From: Scleropages formosus
Taxonomy: Eukaryota > Chordata > Actinopteri > Osteoglossiformes > Osteoglossidae
Direction: 5' to 3'
Assembly (NCBI RefSeq): GCF_900964775.1
Contig: NC_041826.1
Coordinates: 23,216,612 to 23,280,611, forward strand
Length of the DNA: 64,000 nt
Part shown: in pieces, positions 35,894 to 46,716 of the stretch
How the letters are laid out: the number at the start of each line of letters is the position of its first letter
Position numbering within the stretch: the stretch's first letter is position 1
Notes under the pieces: model-generated
The model's input: only the letters and a program-made list of their open reading frames with translations
Told to the model about the DNA's origin: nothing
The model's database searches: none
Made by a program: the position numbers and the translations under genes

Positions 35894-38585
35894 TCATTTA
35901 CCCCTCTTCCCTTTGCCCTTTTTTCCTTTCTTGGCCTTGGCCCTCAGTGCTTTTCGAACCTTGTAGCCCCTCCAGTACGCCTGGATGATCACAGACGCAC
36001 AAGTCTTCATAGCCAGCTCTCGCTCTTCCCGCTCCTTCCGTTCCTTGGCCAGCCTCTTCTCCTCCACGATCTGGGTGTACTCCACCTCCAGAATGGTGTA
36101 GCGCTCCTCCAGCTCACGCAGCTCCTCCTGCTCATCCGCGTAGGCGGTAGAGAGCTCCTCCAGCTCGCTCTGGGGGGGACACGAGGCTACGGGTTTGTCT
36201 CTGCCTGTCCCGAAAACCACTTTCCGCAGCATTCGTACGTCTTTCAATCATCGTTGTACACAACATGTGCACTTTGAAAGGTCTGCTCTCTTCCCCACAG
36301 ACACATACATGTGCAAATATCTGTCGAGTCACAGCTGTAGCACATGTATGTTTCATGAACATCAGCGATGCCTTCCTGAGCACCGAAGCAGACTGTATAT
36401 TGTAAGCAGGAGTCACTTGGAAAAAGATGCTTCTGTTCGGTTAAAAGGGTCCCGATTGACTTCATAGCCAAGGTTACAGTTTTCTACAGGTCCCACCTTT
36501 TCATACACACACCTACTTTATGAGCAGTTTAAAACGAGGCATCAGGTTCCGGGGAGAAAAAAGAACGGTTTCCCACCTGTTTTTCGCCCATGTCTGCGTC
36601 ATACTTTTGGATCCAGTTTTCAATTTCAGTTTCGACCTTGTACTTCCTCTGAAAAGGGGTTAAATAATATGAGTTGCATTAGTCTCACAATGACTGACTG
36701 TGTCAGACTGCAGAATATGAAAAGCAGAACATAAATATTAATGTACACATGATATACTTGTATTACAGGGTTACAGTAGAATGCACTATTGTGCAGAGAC
36801 AGTGGCATTTGTACAAACGCACTGAATATTACATTCATTTATCAGACACTTTTCTCCAAAGCAACTTCCAAAGAACTCTGTGTAGTGTTATGAGCCCACA
36901 CACCTTATTCACCATGGTGACTTACACTGCTAGATACACTACTTACACTGGGTCACTCATCCATACACCAGTGGAACACACTCTCTCTCTCTGTCACTCA
37001 CACACTATGGGGGAACCTGAACAGCATGTCTTCGGAGTATGGGAGGAAACCAGAGCACCCGGAAGAAACCCACACAGACACGGGGAGAACATGCAAACTC
37101 CACACAGACCGAGCAGGAATCAAACCCACGTCCTCTTGCACCAACCAGGCGCTATGCAACAGCAGCGCTACTCGCTGTGCCACCGTGATGCCAAATAAAT
37201 TGACAGCTGCCTTAGTCCTGGGGGTTCGGCTGGACTTTCTTGGGGGGCCTCTGACAGAAAACACCCATTTTTGGTGGAAAACCTCTAGTACAACACCACA
37301 AAATTGGCAGAAGATGTCTTACAAGGGTTCTTGGAGAAAGAGGAAATAACTCGTTCCGTGGATTTTCGGCTCTCTGACACACACCTTCCTGAGGGCCACC
37401 TCCACCTCGTGGTTTGCTACCAAGAGGTTGTTGAGCTGCGTGCGCAGCCCGCTCAGCTCCTCCAGCAGGTGCTTTTGTTGGCTCTCGGAGGCCCTCCTGT
37501 CCGACTGACCCTGCTTCTCTGCCTCCTGCTGCGTGGAAAGCACAAAGTCCTCGCAGAGCTTCTCCATCTGCTGCAGGGAGCTCTTGAACTTGTGGATCAC
37601 CTCATTCTTCTTTGTGATCTGATGAGGACAAACGCAGCTTCACTAGCACCAGTCCAGTTTTACAGGGCAGAAAGGACATCACTGCATACTTTTCAACGCT
37701 TTAAAGTCCATCTAGAGTCTTAGATCAGTCTAACTTACATTTATTTGTTTAGCTGATGATTTTCTCTTTTCTCCAAAGTGACTTATGTATAATGTTTAGT
37801 TAGTTATTTACCCGTTTATACGGCTGGGTATCTTTTTTAATGGAGCAGTTTAGGACAAGTACCTTGCTCAAGGGTACTACAGCTGGAGGTGGGATTCAAA
37901 CCTGTGACCTTTAGGTCCAAAGGCAGCAACTCCACCCTCTGCACTCCCACCTAATTAACATTTTTTCCACTGCGGCTAAGAATTATTTGCCGATTTATAG
38001 CGAAGGGTAATTTTTACTAGAGCAATTAAGGAAAAGTACCTTGATCAAGGGTATTACAGTGGAAGGTGGGGTTTGAACCTGTGTCCATTTATACATATGA
38101 AAATTTTCATAATGGGACCTGATCACTGCTTATTCCAAAAAACAGTTCAATAGGCAATCTGCTCTTTGCACTTTTCTCCAAGGCATGTAAGCATGGGTCA
38201 GAAATAAAACTTTATAAAAACAATTTTAACCCCAAAGCCACGAGAACTATGCTTCTGTTGACATCTGACCAGATGTGTTATGAATAAGTTTTATTTTTCT
38301 GTATATTTTTACATTTATTTTTCATATCATTGTTTTTTTCTTTCCTCTTTGCAATATTCCCTCCAGCACATGTGTAATAATTCTGTATTTGGATCTTTGT
38401 TCTGTACCTAATGTTAGTTTTTCTTTTAGTTTCATTTTTTTGTTCTTAAAAAGCTCACAAGTCTCCAAAGTGCACCTTTAACAGTTTATTGAACTATTAA
38501 TATCATAAAGGCCGAATTTAATTGAACAAAAGCCAGTGCAGATGTGTGTTGAAAGAGCATGTTTTCGGTTTCTGACAACACGTGC

Positions 38586-38632
<47 letters not shown>

Positions 38633-39299
38633 CAGACACATCTGACACACTATGTCCCGCACAGAAATATGTGTTCTAGTGCACTAATTTTCCCAAATGA
38701 ACTTTACTGCGACCTTCCTACCCCCCCTTGTCCCCGAATGAGCGATTAAGCGTAGAAGAAGGTGGTTCCATGAGGTTTTCCCCTCCTACCTTAATGTCAC
38801 GGTCTTTGACTGCTGCTGCCACCTCTGTGTCCAGCGCAGACACAAGTTTTGTGTTGTCTCTGTCCCTCAAGATGACCTCCTGCGTATAGCGGCTCCTGTC
38901 TCGTTCCTCCTCCGGGCTCGTGAGCAGCTTCTCCAGGAGAACCCCCTGCAGCTCCTTGAGCCCTTGCACCAGCTGCTGAGAGCTTTCACACAGACGCCAG
39001 CTTTGCAGAGCCTGTCCGGCTGCTGGGCTGCTTTGGAGCTGCTGGAGTACGTCTCTCAAGGAGCTTTGGAACTCCTGCTCCAGGGCTTTCCTCTCCTCGC
39101 TCTCCGTCTTGGGCTGGTTCGGGCTCCGAACGGCCATCCTCTCGCTGAGCCGTCGGTGCTCCTGCAGAGCCACCGCCAGCTCATCCCCCAGCGCTGCTGA
39201 CCTGCTCTCCAGGTCGGCCAGCAGGGCAGGGAGTAGACAGACGCTCTCGACCTTTTGGATGCACTCGTCCAGGACCCCGGCAATGCGCTGCATCATCAT
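35894..39299 (-). CDS. iqcd: IQCD / DRC10, dynein regulatory complex subunit, copy A (N-terminal exon not identified)
   Basis: DRC10 is an IQ-motif coiled-coil subunit of the nexin-dynein regulatory complex that links axonemal doublets and tunes dynein in cilia and sperm tails. Minus-strand exons read: 39299-38790 (from the first ATG), 37618-37385, 36648-36577 and 36169-35894 (TGA stop), all in phase 0, giving 363 residues from that ATG; human IQCD is about 449. Matches to human IQCD include [11 protein letters not shown], the strongly conserved [19 protein letters not shown], and the C-terminal IQ motif [17 protein letters not shown] followed by a Lys/Gly-rich tail. The frame stays open upstream of the ATG through KEDLLKVLDLPQKKLT, which aligns with human LSRTKLTTIEAKR, to an acceptor-like gtgtccag near 39357. 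The true start is therefore probably in an upstream exon not found here. Copy B lies in inverted orientation 5 kb away. Confidence 0.9.
36840..37195 (+). repeat. type-C dispersed repeat in iqcd-A intron
   Basis: A nearly full copy: gacacttttctccaaagcaa, gccca-cacaccttattcac, [22 protein letters not shown] core, aacatgcaaactccacacag and caaacccacgtcctct. A very similar copy lies at 47555-47815, just past iqcd-B. Confidence 0.85.
37735..38085 (-). repeat. type-B SINE and a second partial copy in iqcd-A intron 1
   Basis: An antisense copy at 37735-37960 (tttctccaaagtgactta, agtaccttgctcaagggtac, gattcaaacctgtgacc) is followed by a partial, more decayed one at 37985-38085. Confidence 0.8.
38588..38628. 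repeat. (TG)n microsatellite
   Basis: About 20 TG units in iqcd-A intron 1. Confidence 0.95.
38933..39298 (-). repeat. iqcd: arm A of a 366-bp near-identical inverted repeat in iqcd exons
   Basis: Read on the minus strand this segment matches 44387-44752 with a single base difference, whereas the sequence on both sides diverges clearly. The identity covers synonymous sites. It is part of the first listed exon of iqcd-A. Confidence 0.93.
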
Positions 39300-40464
39300 G
39301 CAAGTCAACTTCTTCTGGGGAAGGTCAAGGACCTTGAGCAAATCCTCCTTCTGAGCTGGACACCAGGACTGTGCGGCTCTGTGTTCTCTCCACTGGCAGC
39401 GCTTCAGCTCCAGAAACCACGCTGTGAATTTTTTTGTTAAACTGTCTCACAATCACTGGATTCAAAGAAACTATCTAACAAATTCAGTTTTATAGGTGTG
39501 AGATTATGTACAATTTTCCTCATATGGTAAACATTTTGACAATTTACGATGAAGAAGATGATGAAGAAACAATTTATGATTAAGAAGAAGAAGATGATGT
39601 ATTCATGTGGTCAGCTGATAAAGTTCACTTTAGAGTTAATGAAATATAAAATATTACGTTTTTAGAACCAAGTGCTGTCGTGTCTGAGCTTAAACTACAT
39701 GTAAGAGAGTAGTGTAAATTTTTCAGTGATATGGCTAAGATGGGGTTAAAATATATTATAAGCGGCTTAGCTTGCTTTTGGCATCTGTAATACATTAACA
39801 GCCCTTTAAACAGAACTCTACAGTGTTTTTTATGCAGTAATTGTGATGATTATAAAAATACTGCCATAAAATCTTGATAGTGTTTACAGGCTCTTTTGTA
39901 GGCTCAGCCCACTGTTCTCAACTCAAAACAACACAAATGTACCAATATTGCAATTGTAGCAAAAACAAATGTCAAGGTTTCTTTATCAAAACTACATTAA
40001 ATTAATTTGCTCCCTGTATTTTTAAAACAATCGCAGTTGCGGTGGAATGTTTTTCTCAGGGCTGTTGCTGATCACTGTTTCAGTTCAGCTCTATAATAAC
40101 TAGTATGGACAGTCAATGGAACATTTGCATAGGGCTCTATAGAGTTACATCTCAACAGTGGAGATGAAACACACAGCATTCAGTGAAGAAGTCATGGACC
40201 TTCAGCACTTAGAGAATTCTGCAAATTTTACTGGTCAGATATTTGCTAAAAAAAAAAAAAAATCTTTGTAGTGCCCACTATCACATTCCCAGCAGCAATC
40301 GAACCCAAGATCGCTCCCTTTAAAGTCTCCATGTACTTACTGGCCTTAACATATTTATAAAGGCCCAAATGTTGTCTTGTGCTCCAGTGTTTTGCTAAAT
40401 GACCTTTAAATTTGATGCTGAATGTCCATTTTGTCTAAAATAAACTTGCATGTTGTTGTTTTTT

Positions 40465-40528
40465 GTTACCATGGTTACTCGTAGGATATTCGCATTGCCC
40501 ACTGAGTTGTTGCTGTTACCATAGTTAC
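40465..40528 (-). promoter_or_regulatory. iqcd: pair of RFX X-box-like motifs upstream of iqcd-A
   Basis: gttaccatggttac at 40465-40478 and gttaccatagttac at 40515-40528 lie 50 bp apart in partly duplicated sequence. Read on the minus strand, both end in the perfect half site GGTAAC and miss the X-box consensus RYYNYY-N(1-3)-RRNRAC at one position. They lie about 1.2 kb upstream of the first iqcd-A ATG. Function is inferred. Confidence 0.5.
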
Positions 40529-40729
40529 ACAAAGGCAGTTCGCTGTTCTCTAAGTTGCTATTAAGCTTGCCTCTTTGCAGTTCACCTTGAAAACATAACC
40601 TTACTTGAGCCTATTTTTCCTGCTTTAAATCTTATTGAATAATACTGATTTGTATTATACAATGGATACTTTTCCCCAGCTTTATGAACCACTTGTTCAG
40701 TACAGCGTTGTGATGGTCCAGAGTCTGTC

Positions 40730-40975
40730 GAAGAAGCATAGGGTGTAAGGTAGGGGATATACCCTGGATGCGACACCGATACGTCACAGTGTGATCACAT
40801 ACTCTTTTTACTCAACATACATATTGCGACATTAATTTAGTATCGTCCGTTCACCGAAACACATTTTTGAACTGTGGGAGGAAACCACAGTACCCAGAGG
40901 AGACCCATGCGACCGTGAAGAGAACATGCAAAGACTGCAGAGACTGAGCTGGATTCAAACCCATGTCTGAGAATA
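40730..40975 (+). repeat. degraded type-C dispersed repeat
   Basis: It has cagagtctgtcgaagaagca, taccctggatgcgacacc, then aactgtgggaggaaaccaca and gctggattcaaacccatg, the two halves of the type-C family. Confidence 0.65.
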
Positions 40976-41639
40976 ATCCAGGTTATGTGTGAGGTTATTG
41001 TGCTGTCCAATATTGATATTCATTTTATTCCATTGTGTTTCCTACAAGTGATATTAGTCTGTAGCAGCAACTTTGCCCATGTCATGTTTTGAGCATTTTT
41101 CAGACATATTAAGTAATTGTGTGTGATTTAAAATGTTTGTCCTGAGGTCACATGGCCAACAATTTCTGGCTGCACTACATAAAGCAAAAATGTTGATCTT
41201 TTTGTCTTCTGTCCTGCCAATTCTAAGAAGATACTGTTAACTGATTTTCTCCATGTCTCCTTCTAAGGATGACAAGGAACATCTATTTCCTTCTAAAACG
41301 TTTCTCTGAAAGGTAAAGCAGTGGAAGAAAGAACCAAAGAAAAGAAATGAACCATGGGCCTGTGGAATGGATTGGCTGCTATGGACACTTCTGAAAAAAT
41401 TACTGTTTCTGCTTCTGCTTCCAGTCGTATGACTTCACTGTCTAATGAAGAACCGTGGATGAAAGAGATGTCTTAAATTAAAGCTATGCTTGATCCAACG
41501 AGTGGTACGGAAGCCTGGCGCTCGAAGCTGGACACTGTCAGTGTTGAATTAGAGAAGCTTTTGTTCTCCGCTTTGACTCCAGAAACAAAACTTACCAACT
41601 GAACCGACTGTGTGAAAAACTCTGAATTAACAAGACTGA

Positions 41640-42420
41640 ATATGGGATTTCCCGCACCAGTTCTGGCTTTTTCACCTCCAGCGAGGTTACATTCCACGTG
41701 CCAAGAGGCAGTTTCTGCTGCGAGGGTCCGTGACACCATGCGCCACCCTGCGCCCTCCTGCTGCCTGAAAGGCATTGCACCCAACCCCATGTTGGATATT
41801 GCAGATGGTGGACCCACATGACTCCCCCACACTGCCTTTCAGGCTGAGCCCGGCTGAGTTACGTGGGCTGCCGGGCCACCAGGCACTCACCTAGGAACAC
41901 TACCCCCAGGCCTGGCTCCAGGTGTAGGTCCCGGTGACCCTATTCCGGGCAGGGTAAATGTTGTTTTGTTTACTTTGACATGCACTCTACGTAATGACCA
42001 AAAGAATAAGCTCGCGGATACAAGCGGCTGAAATGGGTTTTCTCCGCAGTGTTGGGACTCTCTCTCCGTGACAGGGTAAGGAGTTTGGCCATCCGAGCGG
42101 AACTCAGAGCAGAGCCACTACTCCTCCGCATTGAGAGGAGCCAGCTGAGGTGGTTCGGGCATCTGATAAGGATGTCCCTTGGGTGCCTCCCTTTGGAGGT
42201 ATGCCAGGTACGGCGAACTGGGACAAGACCCCGAGGTCGGCCCAGGACCCGCCGGAGGGATTATATCTCCCAGTTGGCTCGGGAGCGGCTGGGGATCCCC
42301 CGGGTTGGGCTGGAGGAAGTTGCGAGGGACAGTGAAGTCTGGGCTTCCCTGCTCTCCCTATTGCCACTGCGACCCTAGAAGGACAGGTGGGCAAGAAAAT
42401 GGATGGATGGATGGATGAAT
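41640..42420 (+). mobile_element. Rex3-like (RTE clade) LINE, 5'-truncated, composite
   Basis: Plus frame 42049-42378 encodes the C-terminal end of an RTE-type reverse transcriptase ORF: LLLRIERSQLRWFGHLIRMS, GTRPRGRPRTRRRDYISQLA and a final ASLLSLLPLRP before the stop. It is followed by a ggatggatggatggatg tail at 42401-42418, as in Rex3. Sequence at 41640-41955 resembles an upstream part of the same fish element. The polymerase core between them is missing, so the copy is dead. Confidence 0.8.
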
Positions 42421-43088
42421 ATGAGATTTCTGCTGCTGAGGATGAATCTGATGAATCGCAAACTGAATCGATAGCTGCGTTGGAGCCAAAAGTTGAACTG
42501 TGGACAAGCTGGCAAACAGGTAGCAGCACAATAACCTATCAAACATGAATTTACCTGAGAATCCTCGCAATATTTCACTGAACGCATTTCTGCAGAAAAA
42601 GACGACTTCCAGGATGTGTGTGCCGGCTGATTCTTCTCCACTTGAGATGGATTTTGCCTGCAGAAACACCAGGGCTACAGCCCTATCTGAACACCATCTC
42701 AGGATTTGCCTGTATTTAAGAGGGAAGAGTCGCGTGTTTGACAATGTGGAATTGGTGAGTGTTTTTCTGCCAACTTTAAATCCCAGAGAAAGGTATCTGA
42801 GAGTAAAACTTGACAAAGTATTGCTGTCATTTTTATTTATTATTACGCTCTCCTTTTTGGATACCCTTGTTTGATATGTGCTGTGAACACATGGGATGTA
42901 AACAGTCGTACATGAATTAAATTCAGACTTGACTCAGATTAAACTTCTTCTTCCCAAAGCATGGAGAAGAAATGAGAAAATATGGGCTTGTAGTTTTGCT
43001 ACTAAAAAGTGTGAAGCTACAAACGTTGTCTGCCACAAACCTTGATTCAGCTAAACATCCCAACAAACAGGAAGTACAGTCCGCATGC

Positions 43089-43266
43089 TGACGTCAGCCT
43101 TCCGTTTCTTTATTGCCGTTTTCGTGGCGCCTGTCCCTGATTGGCTCCTGTGGAATTCCCTTCCGCGCGCTGATAGGCTCCTTTGGCTTTCCGCTCCCGT
43201 GTCTGATTGGCTCCTGCAGCGCTCCGCGAGCGACCTTTCGAATGTTTTCTTTCGTTTCCTAGCAAC
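43089..43266 (+). promoter_or_regulatory. iqcd: promoter-like cluster: CRE, CCAAT boxes and RFX X-box upstream of iqcd-B
   Basis: In order: a palindromic CRE, TGACGTCA, at 43089-43096; ATTGG (inverted CCAAT, NF-Y type) at 43140-43144 and 43206-43210, inside three related ctgat(t/a)ggctcc units; and an X-box GTTTCCTAGCAAC at 43254-43266 that fits RYYNYY-N-RRNRAC exactly. The block is GC-rich within AT-rich DNA and lies 1.1 kb upstream of the first in-frame iqcd-B ATG. RFX, NF-Y and CREB-family sites are usual in cilium and testis gene promoters. Direction is inferred. Confidence 0.6.
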
Positions 43267-44386
43267 TCCAAAAGCTTGGCTGCTGGGGGCGGAAGAGCTT
43301 CGGTGGAATTCTTTTACGGTGGGTTATTGCTGTTAATTGTCGGACAATCTGATAATAAAAAACGTTCCTGTAACTTTAGTTTCTGTTCTAAACGCACGAC
43401 AACGAGGCGACTTGAGGCAGAATGAATGATAGAACTTCCCGTGTTTATTAACTTCCCGTGTGCACGTGCCAGAACGTCCTGCCTGGTTAAGCTTATTGTC
43501 AAAGTGCTCGGGCGGTTCCATCTGGGGGTGGAGGTGGTGATGCTGTGGTACCCATGTGGGAACGGGGTGATGATGCTTTGGGGATGCTATCCCCCCCCCC
43601 GACTTTTTCCCAGAAGTGCAGCTTGGACTATAATTAAAAAAGTGGACAAAGGGGCACATGTCATGTGTGTCTACATGTAATCTACTGATGTCTGCTGCAA
43701 TTTCTAAAAAATGATACACAGCTGCTACAACTAAGCAACTTGAGCTTGCAAACCACAGCAGTTTCACATGACATCCAGTCTTAGAACCTATTGACTGCAG
43801 CACGCAGAAAAATGCACGTCAGTTTTAGCAATAGGATAACGGCAAAAGTTTTATTGCGTTGGACTCTTTACAGAACTAATGAATCGTTTGGGAACCTTTC
43901 TGAAATGAGTTTTTTGGTTCGGCTGTCTGGAAAATGTGACAAAATGATGTCGACTGCATTTGCAGCCTTCTCATCAGTTTCCTTCTTACACTCCTTTTCA
44001 AAATAACTGTAGAAATGAGCAAATTGTATGTTGCACTGTGAAACTGCATCCTTGCTCAGGTTTTCCCCCTTCAGGACACTACATAGCATCATCCAATTTA
44101 GAAGCAGGTCACATAAAAAAAGATTCCTCTAAACTGGCATAAAATTTTATATAGCAAAAAAAATGAACACACTGTGTCTGACCTACAAAATTGAGTTTGT
44201 TGGTGTTTAATTGTCAAAGACAATTAAAATTGTTTTTGGCATGGTTTGACAAAATCTGCAGCATGGCTTCTAGAGCTCAGGTGCTGACTAAGGAGAATGC
44301 AGAGTGAGAGCCCTGGTGTCCAGCTCAGAGCTCCAGCTTGAAAGGAGGATTCGCTCAGGTTCCTTGACCGAAGACGTCGAGTTGCG

Positions 44387-44752
44387 TGATGATGCAGCGC
44401 ATTGCCGGGGTCCTGGACGAGTGCATCCAAAAGGTCGAGAGGGTCTGTCTACTCCCTGCCCTGCTGGCCGACCTGGAGAGCAGGTCAGCAGCGCTGGGGG
44501 ATGAGCTGGCGGTGGCTCTGCAGGAGCACCGACGGCTCAGCGAGAGGATGGCCGTTCGGAGCCCGAACCAGCCCAAGACGGAGAGCGAGGAGAGGAAAGC
44601 CCTGGAGCAGGAGTTCCAAAGCTCCTTGAGAGACGTACTCCAGCAGCTCCAAAGCAGCCCAGCAGCCGGACAGGCTCTGCAAAGCTGGCGTCTGTGTGAA
44701 AGCTCTCAGCAGCTGGTGCAAGGGCTCAAGGAGCTGCAGGGGGTTCTCCTGG
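44387..44752 (+). repeat. iqcd: arm B of the 366-bp near-identical inverted repeat in iqcd exons
   Basis: Partner of 38933-39298. The single difference found is at 44442 (AGG here, AGC in copy A, changing Ser to Arg). Identity stops abruptly after 44752. Confidence 0.93.
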
Positions 44753-46042
44753 CGAAGCTGCTCACGAACCCAGCGGAGGAACGAGACAGGAGCCGCTACA
44801 CGCAGGAGGTCACCTTGCGGCACAGAGACAACGCAGAACTTGTCTCCGCTTTGGAGGCAGAGGTGGCAGCAGCAGTCAGAGACCGGGACACTGAGGTAGG
44901 AGGAGAGAAGATCCCTCTCAGAGTTGCCCGCCAAAGCTCCTGCTCAGTTACACATGACATGTGATGTTGCACAATGGACACCCGCTCTGCATTTTGCAAA
45001 ATGAGTTAAGATTTTAGAATCACGAATATTTAATGTTTTTCCTTTCTCTACAACATATAGTGAGGTGCTAAAGAGATTCAGTTCCCCCCATCAGATCTCT
45101 AAGAAGAACGACATAATCCGCAATCTGAAGAGCTCCCTGTACCACATGGAGAAAGGCTGCGAGGACTTTGTGCTTCGCACGCAGTCTGAAGCGGAGAGGC
45201 AGGGGCAGTCGGACAGGAAGTCCTCGGAGGGCCGCCAGATGCGCCTGCGGGAGGAGCTCGCGGGGCTGCGTACGCAGCTCAACAGCCTCGTGGCAGCGAA
45301 CCGTGATGTGGAGATGGGCTTCAGGAAGGTGAGTTTGAGGGCCTCGCAGGACATTCGACCCCCCTGGATTAAACAGTATTGAACATCCCAAACACATACA
45401 TGCGCTGTTACATCGATGTTAGTGTTGCATTCAAATTGAGCCCTTATAGGTATTACTGTTACTGTTGCCTTCATACTATTGCTTCTGTTAACTAGTAGTT
45501 TCTGTTGTTGGAAACCATTGCATTGCAAATAATTATTAATGTGACTAATCACATACAGTGTTTTAGTTCTGCTGTTAAGTTTTGGGAGGCAACCACTGTG
45601 ACACTAATGTAGCTCGTGTTATTTAATCCCTTGGCAGAGGAAGTACAAGGTCGAAACTGAAATTGACAACTGGATCCAGAAGTATGATGCAGACATGAGC
45701 GAAAAACAGGTGGGGGAGATTTTCAAAAGTCATAATTGTAAGCAAGCAGGCTGGCGCAGCATGTAGCATCGCTGGCTCTCAGCGCTTGGTTCCATTCCTG
45801 GCTGAGGGACCTTCTGCGCAGGGTTACCATGTTCCCTCTCCATGACAGATTTCTCATGCTAAACTACCGACAGAGTGGGTGTGCGTACACGGAAGTGGAT
45901 TTTTAAGGAAACTCTAAGCCTGAATGTAGATGTAAAATTAACCAGGACCCTCAAACTTAACAGACACTCTTTCTACTTAATTAGCCTTCAGTATTGACAA
46001 TCTGCTTGGCTGTACAGGTAATGAACCTCATATTCATACTAA

Positions 46043-46078
<36 letters not shown>

Positions 46079-46716
46079 TTGCAGAACCGCTTGTCCCATA
46101 CGGGGTCACGGGGAACCGGAGCCTACCCGGCAACACAGGGCGTAAGGCCGGAGGGGGAGAGGACACACCCAGGACGGGACGCCAGTCCGTCGCAAGGCAC
46201 CCCAAGAGGGACTTGAACCCCAGACCCACTGAAGAGCAGGACCCGGTCCAACCCACTGCGCCACCGCGCACCCCTCATACTAAATATTGCATGCTATATA
46301 GGTGGCATTAGGTGGAACAGCGAGTGTGTCTGTGGGGAAGAAAACACATTTTAAAATGTGAATATATGCAGAGAAGGGAAAGGTGTAAAAATCGCGTTGG
46401 GCTGAAACAAACCCAAGGACTTGTGTGTCCCCAGAGCGAGCTGGAAGAGCTCTCTGCCTCCTACGCCAAGGAGAAGGAGGAGCTGCGGGACCTTGAGGAA
46501 CGCTACACCATTCTGGAGGTGGAGTTCCGCCAGATCGTGGAGGAGAAGAGGCTGGCCAAGGAACGGAAGGAGCAGGAAGAGCGAGAACTGGCTATCAAGG
46601 GCTCCGCGGCTTTGGTCATACAGGCCTACTGGAGGGGCCACAACGTTCGGAAAGCAGTGAGGACCAAAAGCAAAGGGAAAAAAGGAAAGAAGGTCAAAGA
46701 TCAGAACAGCAAATGA
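44389..46716 (+). CDS. iqcd: IQCD / DRC10 paralogue, copy B (inverted duplicate)
   Basis: This second dynein regulatory complex subunit 10 gene has the same exon plan as copy A: 44389-44895, 45095-45328, 45638-45709 and 46435-46716 (TGA stop). The internal exons have identical lengths (234 and 72 nt) and the encoded protein is about 364 residues. Conserved parts are [19 protein letters not shown], the IQ motif [17 protein letters not shown] and a basic Lys-rich tail. Against copy A the first 120 residues are almost identical, then the second exon differs at roughly a third of residues. An in-frame TGA at 44365-44367 lies seven codons upstream of the first ATG, so this copy cannot be read into an upstream frame as copy A can; it may be N-terminally shortened or start differently. 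All splice sites are intact and the three downstream exons stay open, so it is probably a functional gene. Confidence 0.87.
46041..46276 (-). repeat. type-A SINE in iqcd-B intron 3
   Basis: An antisense copy with a (CA)n end at 46047-46077, cagaaccgcttgtcccatac, gggacgccagtccgtcgcaa and the complement of a B box. Confidence 0.92.

Larger units (their letters stand above)
39440..44240. other. spacer between the two iqcd copies
   Basis: This 4.8-kb spacer separates the divergent genes. It contains X-box-like motifs (40465-40528), a type-C repeat fragment (40730-40975), Rex3-like LINE sequence (41640-42420), and a promoter-like cluster (43089-43266). No conserved exon was recognised, although the missing first exons of both genes should lie here. 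Confidence 0.7.

Noticed and set aside
41473-41832. 119-codon minus-strand ORF in the iqcd spacer
   Set aside because: It overlaps the upstream part of a Rex3-like LINE copy and has no independent conservation.
44485-44934. 149-codon minus-strand ORF over iqcd-B, with a counterpart over iqcd-A
   Set aside because: It is the antisense shadow of the conserved iqcd exon. It appears in both copies only because the arms are nearly identical.
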